9,908 bases of DNA from Candidatus Bathyarchaeota archaeon (GTDB lineage Archaea > Thermoproteota > Bathyarchaeia > Bathyarchaeales > Bathycorpusculaceae). Location of the stretch: the NCBI GenBank assembly GCA_030668645.1, contig DAOVFC010000010.1:1-9908 (forward strand), given 5' to 3'. How positions within the stretch are numbered: the stretch's first letter is position 1; each line of letters starts with the position of its first letter. A program made the translations under genes and the position numbers. A model generated the notes under the pieces. It was not told where the DNA came from. It did no database searches and saw nothing but the letters and a program-made list of their open reading frames with translations. Shown here one piece after another: positions 1 to 6,603 of the stretch.

Positions 1-449
1 AGGAAAACAATTATGGCTGTCGGACCTGGTAAGCTACCGTACATTCCACCGATTATGTAAGCAGACGCTTGAACTCCTGTTAGGATTATGGAAAAGGCTT
101 TGCTGGCTGTTGTGAATAAACCTCTGTCTTCGGACTTTGACATGTCGCATTCTATCATGTCAGAACCCGCTAGAAGCTGTAATATTATGCCCGCCGTAAC
201 GATTGGACCTATACCAAGTTCCATGAGGCTGCCGCGGCTGGAGGCGAAGATTATTCGGAGGGCGGCAAGCTCTCCCAAAGCCGTACTCTCGATGCCGTAG
301 AGAGCGATTTCACACATTACCAAGTAAAGAATGAGTGCAAGCGCCGTCCAGAAAAGCTTCTCGTTGAACCGAACTCTGCGTTCAGGAGGCTTGATTTCTG
401 GAAGAAACCTGGCAACGGACTTGAATAAGCTTAGGAACCTACCGGCCAT
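1..449 (-). CDS. secY: Protein translocase channel subunit SecY, N-terminal part (cut by window edge)
   Basis: SecY (Sec61 alpha) is the membrane pore of the general secretion and membrane-insertion channel and docks on the ribosome. The 149 visible codons begin MAGRFLSLFK and give a cytosolic amphipathic N-terminus with the PEIKPPERRVRFNEK stretch. A first membrane segment follows (about residues 32-51), then a plug-like segment (about 55-74). A second hydrophobic segment containing GIGPIVTAGIILQLLAGS (about 77-95) matches the TM2 signature of archaeal SecY, and a third starts near residue 115. The family is usually about 430-480 residues, so roughly the first third is present and the frame is open to base 1. 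The ATG is the only possible start because an in-frame TAG lies just upstream; GTGAGGAG sits 11 bases before it. The gene follows uL15 by 19 bases, its standard place in the spc operon. Recognition is confident. Confidence 0.95.
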   Translation of the reverse strand, partial: MAGRFLSLFKSVARFLPEIKPPERRVRFNEKLFWTALALILYLVMCEIALYGIESTALGELAALRIIFASSRGSLMELGIGPIVTAGIILQLLAGSDMIECDMSKSEDRGLFTTASKAFSIILTGVQASAYIIGGMYGSLPGPTAIIVF

Positions 450-468
450 AGGCTAAATCGCTCCTCAC

Positions 469-903
469 TTATCCATCAGATTTATTCAAGATTTGTCCGC
501 CCGCTTCTTTTATTTTTTCGGCTGCGGATTTGGAGCATGACGTCACCTTAACAATTAATGGTTTTGTAACCTTGCCTGTGCCTAGAAGTTTACTGTAGCC
601 AAGGCTTTTCAAATCTATCAGGAACTTTTCTTTTCTTTTCTCGGTTGAGATTTTTTCGGCTAATTCGTCGAGTGCTCCAACGTTTATGGCTTTTGCTTTT
701 CGTCCAAAACTCTTAGGCGAGTGGAACCCTCTTTTGCCGAAGTATTCGGGTTCGTATTTTATCACGTACGTCCATTTATGTTTATGGAACCCTGCCTTCC
801 CATGTCCTCCTCTTTGTCCTCCTGCTCTGTGCTGACCTACTCTGCCCCAGCCTTGAGTTCTGGAACCGCGTCTTTTTCTGGTTTTTCGAAGCTTATGCGG
901 CAT
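469..903 (-). CDS. rplO: Large-subunit ribosomal protein uL15
   Basis: uL15 is an assembly and structural protein of the large subunit that threads an extended basic N-terminus into 23S rRNA. The 144-residue product opens with MPHKLRKTRKRRGSRTQGWG and a Gly/Arg/His-rich arm (residues 1-45, including GQHRAGGQRGGHGKAGFHKH), typical of archaeal/eukaryotic uL15. The globular domain follows, with LGTGKVTKPLIVKV (about 107-120) and the final AAEKIKEAGG helix. Length is normal for archaea. The ATG is three bases after the TAG of the upstream Hsp20-domain gene (TAGGAGATG). The only SD-like GGAG is jammed against the ATG, so translation probably depends on coupling to that gene. secY follows, as in most prokaryotes. 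Confidence 0.97.
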   Translation of the reverse strand: MPHKLRKTRKRRGSRTQGWGRVGQHRAGGQRGGHGKAGFHKHKWTYVIKYEPEYFGKRGFHSPKSFGRKAKAINVGALDELAEKISTEKRKEKFLIDLKSLGYSKLLGTGKVTKPLIVKVTSCSKSAAEKIKEAGGQILNKSDG

Positions 904-906
904 CTC

Positions 907-1359
907 CTAACCAACTATCTTGTCAATGGTTTTTTCTTCAGGCGCCTTTTTTAATCGTACTTCAAACACGCCGTTTTTGTATCTTGTACGTATAGTGTTT
1001 GGAATCACTCTTTTGGGAAGATTTAAACTTTTACGGTATTTTCTGTCTAGCCCATCAGCGGATAGATCCAATTTTTGTTCGTCAGCATCGATTTTTATAT
1101 TCTCCTTTTTAAAACCTGCAAGCTCAGCGACTACTATTATTTCATCTTTTTCTTCAAGCACGTCAATCAGTGGTTCTGGTTCCTTCCAGCCACCTCTTTT
1201 TCTATGGGATTTTGGGGATCGGTGTTTGTAAGCGTGTGCTTGTCTTTTAACCCATCCATTCTTGGTTTCGAATTTGTGATTTGCTGTTTCATCGGAGAAC
1301 TTGTATTTTCCATCGAACCATCTTGAACGCTTTTTACGTCTATGCCACTTCACACTCAA
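907..1359 (-). CDS. Hsp20/alpha-crystallin-domain protein with a basic N-terminal extension
   Basis: The C-terminal half (about residues 60-138) reads as an Hsp20/alpha-crystallin or CS-like beta-sandwich. PLIDVLEEKDEIIVVAEL, then AGFKKENIKIDADEQKLDLS, and later NGVFEVRLKK correspond to the strand, 'PGF..EdI.v' and 'NGVLeV..pK' signatures of that superfamily. A strict C-terminal I-x-I/V oligomerisation motif is not evident; only TIDKIVG is seen. Residues 1-58 are unusual: rich in Lys, Arg, His and aromatic residues (WHRRKKRSRWF, HRSPKSHRKRGGW), which suggests RNA or ribosome contact. That last point is inference. The start is TTG at 1359, with GAGGAG eight bases upstream; GTG at 1353 is a possible alternative. 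The gene sits between uL30 and uL15, preceded by an 80-base gap with a TATA-like element and followed by uL15 at three bases. A chaperone role near nascent ribosomes is possible but unproven. Confidence 0.8.
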   Translation of the reverse strand: MSVKWHRRKKRSRWFDGKYKFSDETANHKFETKNGWVKRQAHAYKHRSPKSHRKRGGWKEPEPLIDVLEEKDEIIVVAELAGFKKENIKIDADEQKLDLSADGLDRKYRKSLNLPKRVIPNTIRTRYKNGVFEVRLKKAPEEKTIDKIVG

Positions 1360-1399
1360 CTTGCCTTCTCCTCGGATACAATGGCATTAGGAAAGTTAC

Positions 1400-1408
1400 T
1401 ATAAAACG
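1400..1408 (-). promoter_or_regulatory. Candidate internal archaeal TATA box ahead of the Hsp20-uL15-secY segment
   Basis: The 80-base gap between uL30 and the Hsp20-domain gene (1360-1439) is the largest intergenic space inside the operon. On the minus strand it contains GTTTTATAG, a TATA-like element about 40-48 bases before the TTG start. A start of transcription about 25 bases downstream would fall near 1375-1380, just ahead of the GAGGAG ribosome binding site. The spacing resembles that of the element upstream of uL22. This is pattern-based; no BRE is clearly recognisable, and the downstream genes could simply be read through from upstream. Confidence 0.4.
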
Positions 1409-1439
1409 TATCGCAAATGAAAATGGCAAAACTTGGAGT

Positions 1440-1928
1440 TCACGTCATTCTCTGTATAAGTTCATTGATTTTTTCTCCACGATATCCTGTTTCGCCGCCC
1501 GCACCGTAAGCCTTTTTTGTTTTTCCTTTAAAACCCTTTGACGGCGGGTGGAGTCTAAAAACTGGTCTTGTACCTGGCAGCTTCCAGTACTCTACCGAAC
1601 AGTTGTGTATTGCTTCTGCAAGCTCTTCTAACGATTTGTAGCCTGCTTTCTGTGCATATTCATCTGTTAATTTCTTGTCACCGGCAAGTCTTCCTCTCTT
1701 CCGCAGTAAAGTGACCACCGTTTCCTTCGAGGCTTCACCCCACGTTACGAAACTCTGCGCTTGTCTCAGCATGCCGATGTACGACGAACGATCGTCGATT
1801 AACACTGCATGATTGGTTCTTATCAAGCGAAGCATTTGAAGGGTTTCTCTGGCTTTTCGCCGCGCCCTTATGACCCCGCGTATTCTAACTGCCGCAAGGC
1901 ATCTGCGTTTTTCAGCCGCTTCAGCCAT
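1440..1928 (-). CDS. rpmD: Large-subunit ribosomal protein uL30 (archaeal long form)
   Basis: uL30 is a large-subunit rRNA-binding protein. The 162-residue product has the ferredoxin-like core near the N-terminus (AAVRIRGVIRARRKARETLQ, then MLRLIRTNHAVLIDD). It also has the archaeal/eukaryotic C-terminal extension absent from the roughly 60-residue bacterial form, including LRKRGRLAGDKKLTDEY and the closing HPPSKGFKGKTKKAYGAGGETGYRG. Length is typical for archaea (about 150-165). The ATG directly abuts the TAG of uS5, and GGTGAGATAG in the uS5 end supplies a short SD, so the two are likely translationally coupled. The downstream neighbour should be uL15 but is instead the Hsp20-domain gene after 80 bases. 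Confidence 0.97.
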   Translation of the reverse strand: MAEAAEKRRCLAAVRIRGVIRARRKARETLQMLRLIRTNHAVLIDDRSSYIGMLRQAQSFVTWGEASKETVVTLLRKRGRLAGDKKLTDEYAQKAGYKSLEELAEAIHNCSVEYWKLPGTRPVFRLHPPSKGFKGKTKKAYGAGGETGYRGEKINELIQRMT

Positions 1929-2573
1929 CTATCTCACCCAGTCTGTTGGAGTTATAAGGCTGTACGTCTTCTTAAGGGCGTCAAAAATGGCGTACGCGAA
2001 GGAAGGAACGGTTCTTGTGGAACCGAAGCTTCTGGTCCAGCAGTCTTTTACACCCGCAAGTGCAAGAATCACTCTTGCAACTTCGCTCGCTACGATACCT
2101 AGACCCCGCGGTCCAGGGATGATAACTATTCTTACGCCACTGCATTTGCCTTCAACTTGAAAAGGTAGTGAGTGAGGTTTTCCGCAGCCGCACTCCCAGC
2201 TTCCACACCCCCGTCTGATCGGTACTATCTTCAAGCGGGAGTCCACAGCCGCCTTCTCTATCGCTGTGCGCACCTGCCTTGCTTTTCCAGATCCTAAGCC
2301 GACGTAGCCGTCACGGTTTCCAACAGCCACTATTGCCTTGAAACGTGATCTCTCGCCGGCGTCTGTTTGTTTTTGAACGAGGTTTATGTTAATGACCTCT
2401 TCTTGCAGGTCTGGGAGTAGAGTGTCAACAATCTCGGGTTCACGTATTGGTAAGCCCTCCGTGAAAACTTCTTCGATGGATGTTATTCTGCCCTCTTGGA
2501 TCATTTTTCCAAGACGGGTTCGAGGAATCCACTGCTCTAAACGCTCTGCTGTCTTTCTTCGTCTATACGTCAA
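1929..2573 (-). CDS. rpsE: Small-subunit ribosomal protein uS5
   Basis: uS5 lies near the mRNA entry channel of the 30S subunit and affects decoding fidelity and helicase activity. The 214-residue product has the N-terminal double-stranded-RNA-binding-like S5 domain, with RFKAIVAVGNRDGYVGLGSG at about 77-96. The C-terminal ribosomal-fold domain follows, with VRIVIIPGPRGLGIVASEVA (about 147-166). The cysteine-rich insert RRGCGSWECGCGKPHSLPF (about 120-138) is an archaeal signature. The start is taken as TTG at 2573, inside the end of uL18 (11-base overlap), because GGAGGA lies seven bases upstream and no ATG or GTG fits the conserved N-terminus. The stop abuts the uL30 ATG. Confidence 0.97.
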   Translation of the reverse strand: MTYRRRKTAERLEQWIPRTRLGKMIQEGRITSIEEVFTEGLPIREPEIVDTLLPDLQEEVININLVQKQTDAGERSRFKAIVAVGNRDGYVGLGSGKARQVRTAIEKAAVDSRLKIVPIRRGCGSWECGCGKPHSLPFQVEGKCSGVRIVIIPGPRGLGIVASEVARVILALAGVKDCWTRSFGSTRTVPSFAYAIFDALKKTYSLITPTDWVR

Positions 2574-3177
2574 CGCTTTTTCCTCCGCCTTTAAACGCTG
2601 AAACTATGTTCTCTCTCACTTCTGTAAAGTGTTCCGGAAGACTTTCCGGAGGCATTTTTTGTTCTAAGTAACTTGAGAACATACGCTGGTATTCTTCGGG
2701 ATTTGAAGCTGAAATTTTAGCGCGTTGTGCAATGTGCGTGCCCTCTATTCTCTTCTCATCCGGCAGTTTTTCCTCGCTGTGCGGTACGTTTACTCCGGCG
2801 TCTACCACTCCTTTTAATGCTGCGAAGACTCTTGTTCCTTTGGAGGGTGAGTGTAACCCTATGTCTAGAACCGCTTCCTTTATGCCTTTGGCTTTACCCT
2901 TTAACCCGCACAGAAGTCCGGTTAAATAGGCGGCTGGAACGTTTCCACGCGGGGCTTTCCACCCGTAAGCCTTTATTAGCTCTCTGCTACAAGCTGAGAC
3001 CAGAACCTCTTCTCCTTGGGGTTTGGCTACGGTTATTTGTGTAATCATATTCTTGAGCGTGCCGCGAACCACCAACCGTGGCTTTCCGGAAAGCAGCAGT
3101 GCTCTCCTTGCTTTGTAATCTGTTTTTCCTTCCCTTCTCCTTCGGAATGGAACCCTGTAGCTTGCCCCTGTCGCCAT
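2563..3177 (-). CDS. rplR: Large-subunit ribosomal protein uL18
   Basis: uL18 binds 5S rRNA with uL5 in the central protuberance of the large subunit. The 204-residue product begins MATGASYRVPFRRRREGKTD, the usual archaeal/eukaryotic uL5-binding N-terminus. It continues with RRALLLSGKPRLVVRGTLKN (25-43), the GYGWKAPRGNVPAAYLTG-like segment around 70-87, and VLDIGLHSPSKGTRVFAALKG (103-123). Length fits archaea. ATG at 3177 is chosen over an upstream in-frame start because GGAGG lies eight bases ahead of it and the N-terminus aligns with the family. That ATG shares one base with the eL19 stop (TGATG). The 3' end overlaps the TTG start of uS5. Confidence 0.97.
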   Translation of the reverse strand: MATGASYRVPFRRRREGKTDYKARRALLLSGKPRLVVRGTLKNMITQITVAKPQGEEVLVSACSRELIKAYGWKAPRGNVPAAYLTGLLCGLKGKAKGIKEAVLDIGLHSPSKGTRVFAALKGVVDAGVNVPHSEEKLPDEKRIEGTHIAQRAKISASNPEEYQRMFSSYLEQKMPPESLPEHFTEVRENIVSAFKGGGKSVDV

Positions 3178-3632
3178 CAAGTTTTCCTCCATAACCCGTG
3201 AGCCTTTAGATGACGTTCTAAATGAGCCACAGAATCGAATCTTCCACTGCCCGCCATCCTGTACATCTTCCGGTACGTATCCTCAGTGATTGTTTTGCGG
3301 GTTTTCAGTTTACGAAGCTTCTTTCTTAATGCTCTAATCTTTGTCATCCATGCTTCTTTTTTGGAGATTTTCGCGTGCGCAGCTCCGCTTCTGCTGCCAG
3401 GTCCCTTTCTTAGTCCTTTCTTTTTCTTTTTATGCAGAATTCTGGCTCTGGCGCGGCTCACGCCCTTCTCTGGGCGCGATTTGATGATGCCTTCATGGAT
3501 CAGCTTTCTTATTTCCTCTCTGGTTATTGCCGCTTCTACATCTTCCATTCTTTCAGGGTTTATCCACACGCGGTTTTGACCCACCTTCAATATCTGCGCT
3601 GCCAGACGTCTTTGGCTTCTGAGACCTGTCAC
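3177..3632 (-). CDS. rpl19e: Large-subunit ribosomal protein eL19
   Basis: eL19 is an archaeal/eukaryotic large-subunit protein that helps form an inter-subunit bridge through its long C-terminal helix. The 151-residue product has LRSQRRLAAQILKVGQNRVW and INPERMEDVEAAITREEIRK, followed by the basic linker LHKKKKKGLRKGPGSRSGAA (about 66-85), all diagnostic of the family. The remainder is a helical region with TRKTITEDTYRKMYRMAGSG. Length is typical. The start is GTG at 3632, overlapping the eL32 TGA by three bases (GTGA). GGAGG lies about 11 bases upstream, slightly long, so coupled re-initiation is likely. The stop overlaps the uL18 ATG. Confidence 0.97.
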   Translation of the reverse strand: MTGLRSQRRLAAQILKVGQNRVWINPERMEDVEAAITREEIRKLIHEGIIKSRPEKGVSRARARILHKKKKKGLRKGPGSRSGAAHAKISKKEAWMTKIRALRKKLRKLKTRKTITEDTYRKMYRMAGSGRFDSVAHLERHLKAHGLWRKT

Positions 3633-4165
3633 CGTCTTTTTGTCCTCCTCTTGCGTTTCTTCGTCTTCTTTTCCTCAACCTCTGCTTCCCGTTTTTCTGC
3701 TGTTTTTTCTGTCTTTGCCTCTTCTTTCTCTTCGGTTTCAGCTTGTTTCTTTGCAGCTTTTTCTCTGATCTCTCCTAGATTGAGAACTTGTATTCCTTTT
3801 TTCCTCGCTGTAACGAGAATTTCAGCCCTTTTTCTTCCACCGACCGTGTGTGCGATTCGTATAGCTTGGGTCTTCGGGTTTATTCCTTTGATTTCTTCAG
3901 TGTTGTGCACTAAAACTTCTCGGTATCCCGAGGGGTGAAGCCCTCTAGCAGCTTTCGGTCCTCTGTATCCGGTGTTCACTGTAGCAGGCCATCCCTTGAT
4001 TTTTCTACGCATTTTGTTGTCTATTCCTCTCGGTCTACGCCAGCTCTCCTTTAACCGCTTGTACCTCCAGCTTTCCTGCCTTACAAATTTCGGTTTTTTA
4101 CCCTTGACTCGCTTTCTCAGTTCTAAGGTTTTTTTCATGGCAGCCGCTTGCTTTTGCTGTTTCAT
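3629..4165 (-). CDS. rpl32e: Large-subunit ribosomal protein eL32 with charged C-terminal tail
   Basis: eL32 is an archaeal/eukaryotic large-subunit protein. The core (residues 1 to about 133 of 178) carries the recognisable segments FVRQESWRYKRLKESWRRPR, GIDNKMRRKIKGWPATVNTG, YRGPKAARGLHPSGYREVLV and an ILVTARKKGIQVLN end. After that, residues 134-178 form a low-complexity Glu/Lys/Ala tail that ends in a basic cluster (KKTKKRKRRTKRR), probably disordered. Archaeal eL32 is commonly near 130 residues, so the tail is an extension. ATG at 4165 is preferred over upstream in-frame starts within uL6, because GAGGG sits eight bases ahead and it follows the uL6 TAG by four bases. The 3' end overlaps the eL19 start as GTGA. 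Confidence 0.96.
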   Translation of the reverse strand: MKQQKQAAAMKKTLELRKRVKGKKPKFVRQESWRYKRLKESWRRPRGIDNKMRRKIKGWPATVNTGYRGPKAARGLHPSGYREVLVHNTEEIKGINPKTQAIRIAHTVGGRKRAEILVTARKKGIQVLNLGEIREKAAKKQAETEEKEEAKTEKTAEKREAEVEEKKTKKRKRRTKRR

Positions 4166-4169
4166 TCTT

Positions 4170-4709
4170 CTATCCCTCGCCGCGTTCATACACGTAGACA
4201 CCGTCTAAGAAAACACGTGGGTCCTTCTTTTTCACCTTGGTTGCCTGCTCGACGTTTGCCGCTGTTTGGCTCACGTCTTCAAGATTTATGCCTTGAACAA
4301 TCACGTCTTCGCTTTGAACCCTAACCTCGGTATCGCCCATTATTTTGGCTTTCCTCGGGTTGCGTTCACCCGTGAAATTTTCAATCAGGACTGTTTTGTC
4401 TTTGAGCTTAACAGAGATTGGGAAGTGGGCGAAGACTATTTTAAGTTTGTACGTAAATCCTTTTCTAACCCCAGTGATCATGTTTCGGATGTGTGAATAT
4501 ACTGTGCCTACGAGGGCTGCCTCTTTCTTACGCGGCCACTCAGCCCATACGCGGATGCTTCCTCCATTTTTTTCCATTAAAACCGGGGCGTGAGAGAAAT
4601 CTCGGCTTAGTGTTCCTTTAACGCCTTTGACCGTGACCTTCCTTCCATCCAGAGTTATTTCTACATCGTCTGGAACTTGAATTGTTTTTGATATCTCTAC
4701 GGCGCGCAC
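4170..4709 (-). CDS. rplF: Large-subunit ribosomal protein uL6
   Basis: uL6 binds the sarcin-ricin region of 23S rRNA at the factor-binding site. The product is 179 residues with two homologous L6 folds. The first includes VPDDVEITLDGRKVTVKGVK and GTLSRDF (about 12-38). The second includes FPISVKLKDKTVLIENFTGE (about 96-115) and VRVQSEDVIVQGINLEDVSQ. The ending KDPRVFLDGVYVYERG is archaeal. GTG at 4709 is preferred to a GTG three codons upstream: AAGGTG is placed six bases before it, and in that reading the upstream GTG is part of the ribosome binding site. The gene follows uS8 by 12 bases; eL32 begins four bases after its stop. Confidence 0.96.
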   Translation of the reverse strand: MRAVEISKTIQVPDDVEITLDGRKVTVKGVKGTLSRDFSHAPVLMEKNGGSIRVWAEWPRKKEAALVGTVYSHIRNMITGVRKGFTYKLKIVFAHFPISVKLKDKTVLIENFTGERNPRKAKIMGDTEVRVQSEDVIVQGINLEDVSQTAANVEQATKVKKKDPRVFLDGVYVYERGEG

Positions 4710-4721
4710 TAGGAACACCTT

Positions 4722-5105
4722 CTAATAAACGAACGCGAGTAATCTGCCACCGACGCCTTTTTCCTTAGCCTCTTTGTGGGATGACACTCCGTGAGGTGAG
4801 GAGACGACTAACACGCCTACATCTCTGGATGGAAGGAACTTTTTCTCCCATTCCTCCATCTCGTTTCCTCTAACGGGAAAACGTGGTCTGATTGCACCGC
4901 ATTTGTTTATTCTTCCTAAGAGTTGAACTTTGAACTTTCCTGAGCGTCCGTCGTCTATAAATTCGAATTCTCCTATGTAGCCGTTCAACTGCATAACTCT
5001 CAAAACTCTGCCCAAAAGTTTAGAGGCTGGGCTGATTATACACTCGTGTTTGTTTCGCATCTCGTTGTTCATGATTGACGTTAAGCCGTTTGCCAAAGAG
5101 TCCAT
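4722..5105 (-). CDS. rpsH: Small-subunit ribosomal protein uS8
   Basis: uS8 is a primary binder of 16S rRNA helix 21 in the platform of the 30S subunit. In bacteria it also represses its own spc operon; whether it does so here cannot be read from the sequence. The 127-residue product contains LANGLTSIMNNEMRNKHECI, PASKLLGRVLRVMQLNGYIG, then EFEFIDDGRSGKFKVQLLGR (about 46-65), an archaeal-type uS8 core. It ends with PSRDVGVLVVSSPHGVSSHK and EKGVGGRLLAFVY, the conserved C-terminal RNA-binding SSPxG/S-H-xxA region. Length is normal. GAGAGGG lies six bases before the ATG, and the gene follows uS14 by 14 bases. Confidence 0.97.
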   Translation of the reverse strand: MDSLANGLTSIMNNEMRNKHECIISPASKLLGRVLRVMQLNGYIGEFEFIDDGRSGKFKVQLLGRINKCGAIRPRFPVRGNEMEEWEKKFLPSRDVGVLVVSSPHGVSSHKEAKEKGVGGRLLAFVY

Positions 5106-5119
5106 TCAGTTCCCTCTCG

Positions 5120-5284
5120 TTACTCATACTTTTTGAAACCGAGTTTTTTGGCTACTTCCCTAAAACACTGTCGACACAAATATAAGTTGTAACGTCGAAT
5201 CACTGGACCGTAAGAGCCACATCTAATGCACCGTCTAGTTCCCTTACCATATTTTCTTTCCTTTTTAGGTTTCTGTTTACCCAC
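5120..5284 (-). CDS. rpsN: Small-subunit ribosomal protein uS14, zinc-ribbon form
   Basis: This short gene of 54 codons encodes a uS14 that binds the head of the small subunit near uS3 and uS10. The translation reads (V/M)GKQKPKKERKYGKGTRRC, then a GSYGPVIRRYNLYLCRQCF segment and the ending REVAKKLGFKKYE. Two CxxC pairs (Cys19/Cys22 and Cys37/Cys40) form the zinc-binding knuckle of the archaeal/eukaryotic form. The start is GTG at 5284, with GTGAGG about nine bases upstream; no in-frame ATG fits. It follows the uL5 stop by 17 bases and precedes uS8, the canonical spc order. Length matches archaeal uS14 (about 50-56). Confidence 0.96.
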   Translation of the reverse strand: MGKQKPKKERKYGKGTRRCIRCGSYGPVIRRYNLYLCRQCFREVAKKLGFKKYE

Positions 5285-5301
5285 GGTTGACGCCCTCACA
5301 G

Positions 5302-5847
5302 CTAAACAAGTTCAACTCCTAAGACGTTTTTGGCGAACACCATCGTTTCCTCACGTGTCAAGGTGTGCTCGGCACCAATTTTCATCCTCCTTATCCGCCG
5401 ATTTTTCACACGGTATCCCGGGCGGCTGAAGGAAACGCAAACGTCCATGCCGAAGATGCCGATGTCAGGGTCGTATTTCACTCCAGCAATTTCAATGTGC
5501 TCCTTTATACCGAAGGAAAAGTTGCCCTGTTTGTCGAAGCAGTCTTTGGAAATTTTGTTGTCGAGAACCGTTAGGGCTTTTTTCAAGAACTCTACCGCCC
5601 TTTGCTTTCTAAGAGTAACAATACATGCTATCGGTTCGCCTTTTCTGATTCCAAAGTCTCTCACAGTTTTTCTAGCTTTCCTCTTGCAAGGATTCTGCCC
5701 CGTTAAGTCTTTCAACACTCTTGCGGCTTTTTCCAGCGGCTCTCCAGATTTTCCCACGCTCATGTTAACAACCACTTTCTCGATTCTCGGCTTCAGCATC
5801 GCATTTTCTTCCCATTTCCTAGTGATTTCTTCCTCTGACAACTTCAC
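5302..5847 (-). CDS. rplE: Large-subunit ribosomal protein uL5
   Basis: uL5 anchors 5S rRNA in the central protuberance and contacts P-site tRNA. The 181-residue product shows RIEKVVVNMSVGKSGEPLEK at 21-40, TVRDFGIRKGEPIACIVTLR at 61-80, and QGNFSFGIKEHIEIAGVKYD with PDIGIFGMDVCVSFSRPGYR (107-146), all archaeal uL5 signatures. Length is typical. The start is GTG at 5847, overlapping the eS4 TGA (GTGA) with GGAGG only four bases upstream. An internal ATG at residue 17 would trim the weakly conserved N-terminus and remains possible. uS14 follows after 17 bases. Confidence 0.96.
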   Translation of the reverse strand: MKLSEEEITRKWEENAMLKPRIEKVVVNMSVGKSGEPLEKAARVLKDLTGQNPCKRKARKTVRDFGIRKGEPIACIVTLRKQRAVEFLKKALTVLDNKISKDCFDKQGNFSFGIKEHIEIAGVKYDPDIGIFGMDVCVSFSRPGYRVKNRRIRRMKIGAEHTLTREETMVFAKNVLGVELV

Positions 5848-6602
5848 ATGGCCTCCGGCAATGATATACTTGGATGCGTTTCGCCGATTGCAAAGACGAA
5901 GTCTAAGATTGTTTGATAGGCTTCACCTTCTTTATCTCGGATTTTTCCGAGTTTTTTTCTACGTTTTTGTCCCCTCACCTCTTCAATTTCAACAATCTTA
6001 CCGTTTCTTCCGATGTTTTTTCCGCCAGTTATAATCGCAAGGGCATCTTTTTTCATCTTGATGTGCTCAAGTATCCGCTTCTCGGGGAGGCTAACTTTCA
6101 GGGTATCCAGCGTTTCATAAACGTCCTCTTGCGGATTTCTCGGGTCGGCAACTTTCACCAGAATATTTGAGCCGTCGTGGAGATTAAGTTGCACATGCCC
6201 GGTTTTAACGACTGTTTTGTTTTCAATTCTGCAAAGTTTGAATGCTGCTCCTCCCTTGTCAACTGGATGAAGAATCAAACCTTTACTTGATGGCAATACG
6301 CGAAAAGCCTTGTTGATGTCTGGCATAAAAACAACGTCCATTAAGCCCACCGGAAAATCATCTTCATGTCTGATTTTGCCATCAACATGTACTTTCCCTT
6401 GAGAAACTATCGTCTTAGCTTCTTTCCTATTTTTGGCAAATCCAAGCAGTTCACGCAAAACTATGGCTAAAGGTAAGCAGCTTTCCAGCGAGTGCGGTCC
6501 AGGCTTAGGTTTTACGATCCAGACGAATTCCTTCCTGTGAATAGGCCAAAATCTTGGTGCTGGTTTACGCTTTAAACCTTTTGATCCGCCTTTTTTACCC
6601 AT
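5844..6602 (-). CDS. rps4e: Small-subunit ribosomal protein eS4
   Basis: eS4 is an archaeal/eukaryotic small-subunit protein, unrelated in full architecture to bacterial S4 but sharing the S4 RNA-binding module. The 252-residue product begins GKKGGSKGLKRKPAPRFWPI. It has the S4-like domain at about 43-90 (LGFAKNRKEAKTIVSQGKVH followed by VDGKIRHEDDFPVGLMDVV) and a central domain with GSNILVKVADP. A KOW-like segment lies at about 186-207 (DALAIITGGKNIGRNGKIVE). Length is normal for archaea. The ATG follows the uL24 stop by one base, with GAGG eight bases upstream inside the uL24 end. The 3' end overlaps the GTG of uL5. Confidence 0.97.
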   Translation of the reverse strand: MGKKGGSKGLKRKPAPRFWPIHRKEFVWIVKPKPGPHSLESCLPLAIVLRELLGFAKNRKEAKTIVSQGKVHVDGKIRHEDDFPVGLMDVVFMPDINKAFRVLPSSKGLILHPVDKGGAAFKLCRIENKTVVKTGHVQLNLHDGSNILVKVADPRNPQEDVYETLDTLKVSLPEKRILEHIKMKKDALAIITGGKNIGRNGKIVEIEEVRGQKRRKKLGKIRDKEGEAYQTILDFVFAIGETHPSISLPEAM

Positions 6603-6603
6603 T

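Noticed and set aside
3432..3938. Plus-strand frame of 168 codons opposite eL19 and eL32
   Set aside because: Antisense shadow of two real genes, with no recognisable domain and no ribosome binding site.
5330..6034. Long plus-strand open frame (about 234 codons) opposite uL5 and eS4
   Set aside because: It is antisense to two confidently recognised genes, has no family-like motifs, and its hydrophobic Phe/Ser/Leu composition is what Lys/Glu-rich genes give on the other strand.
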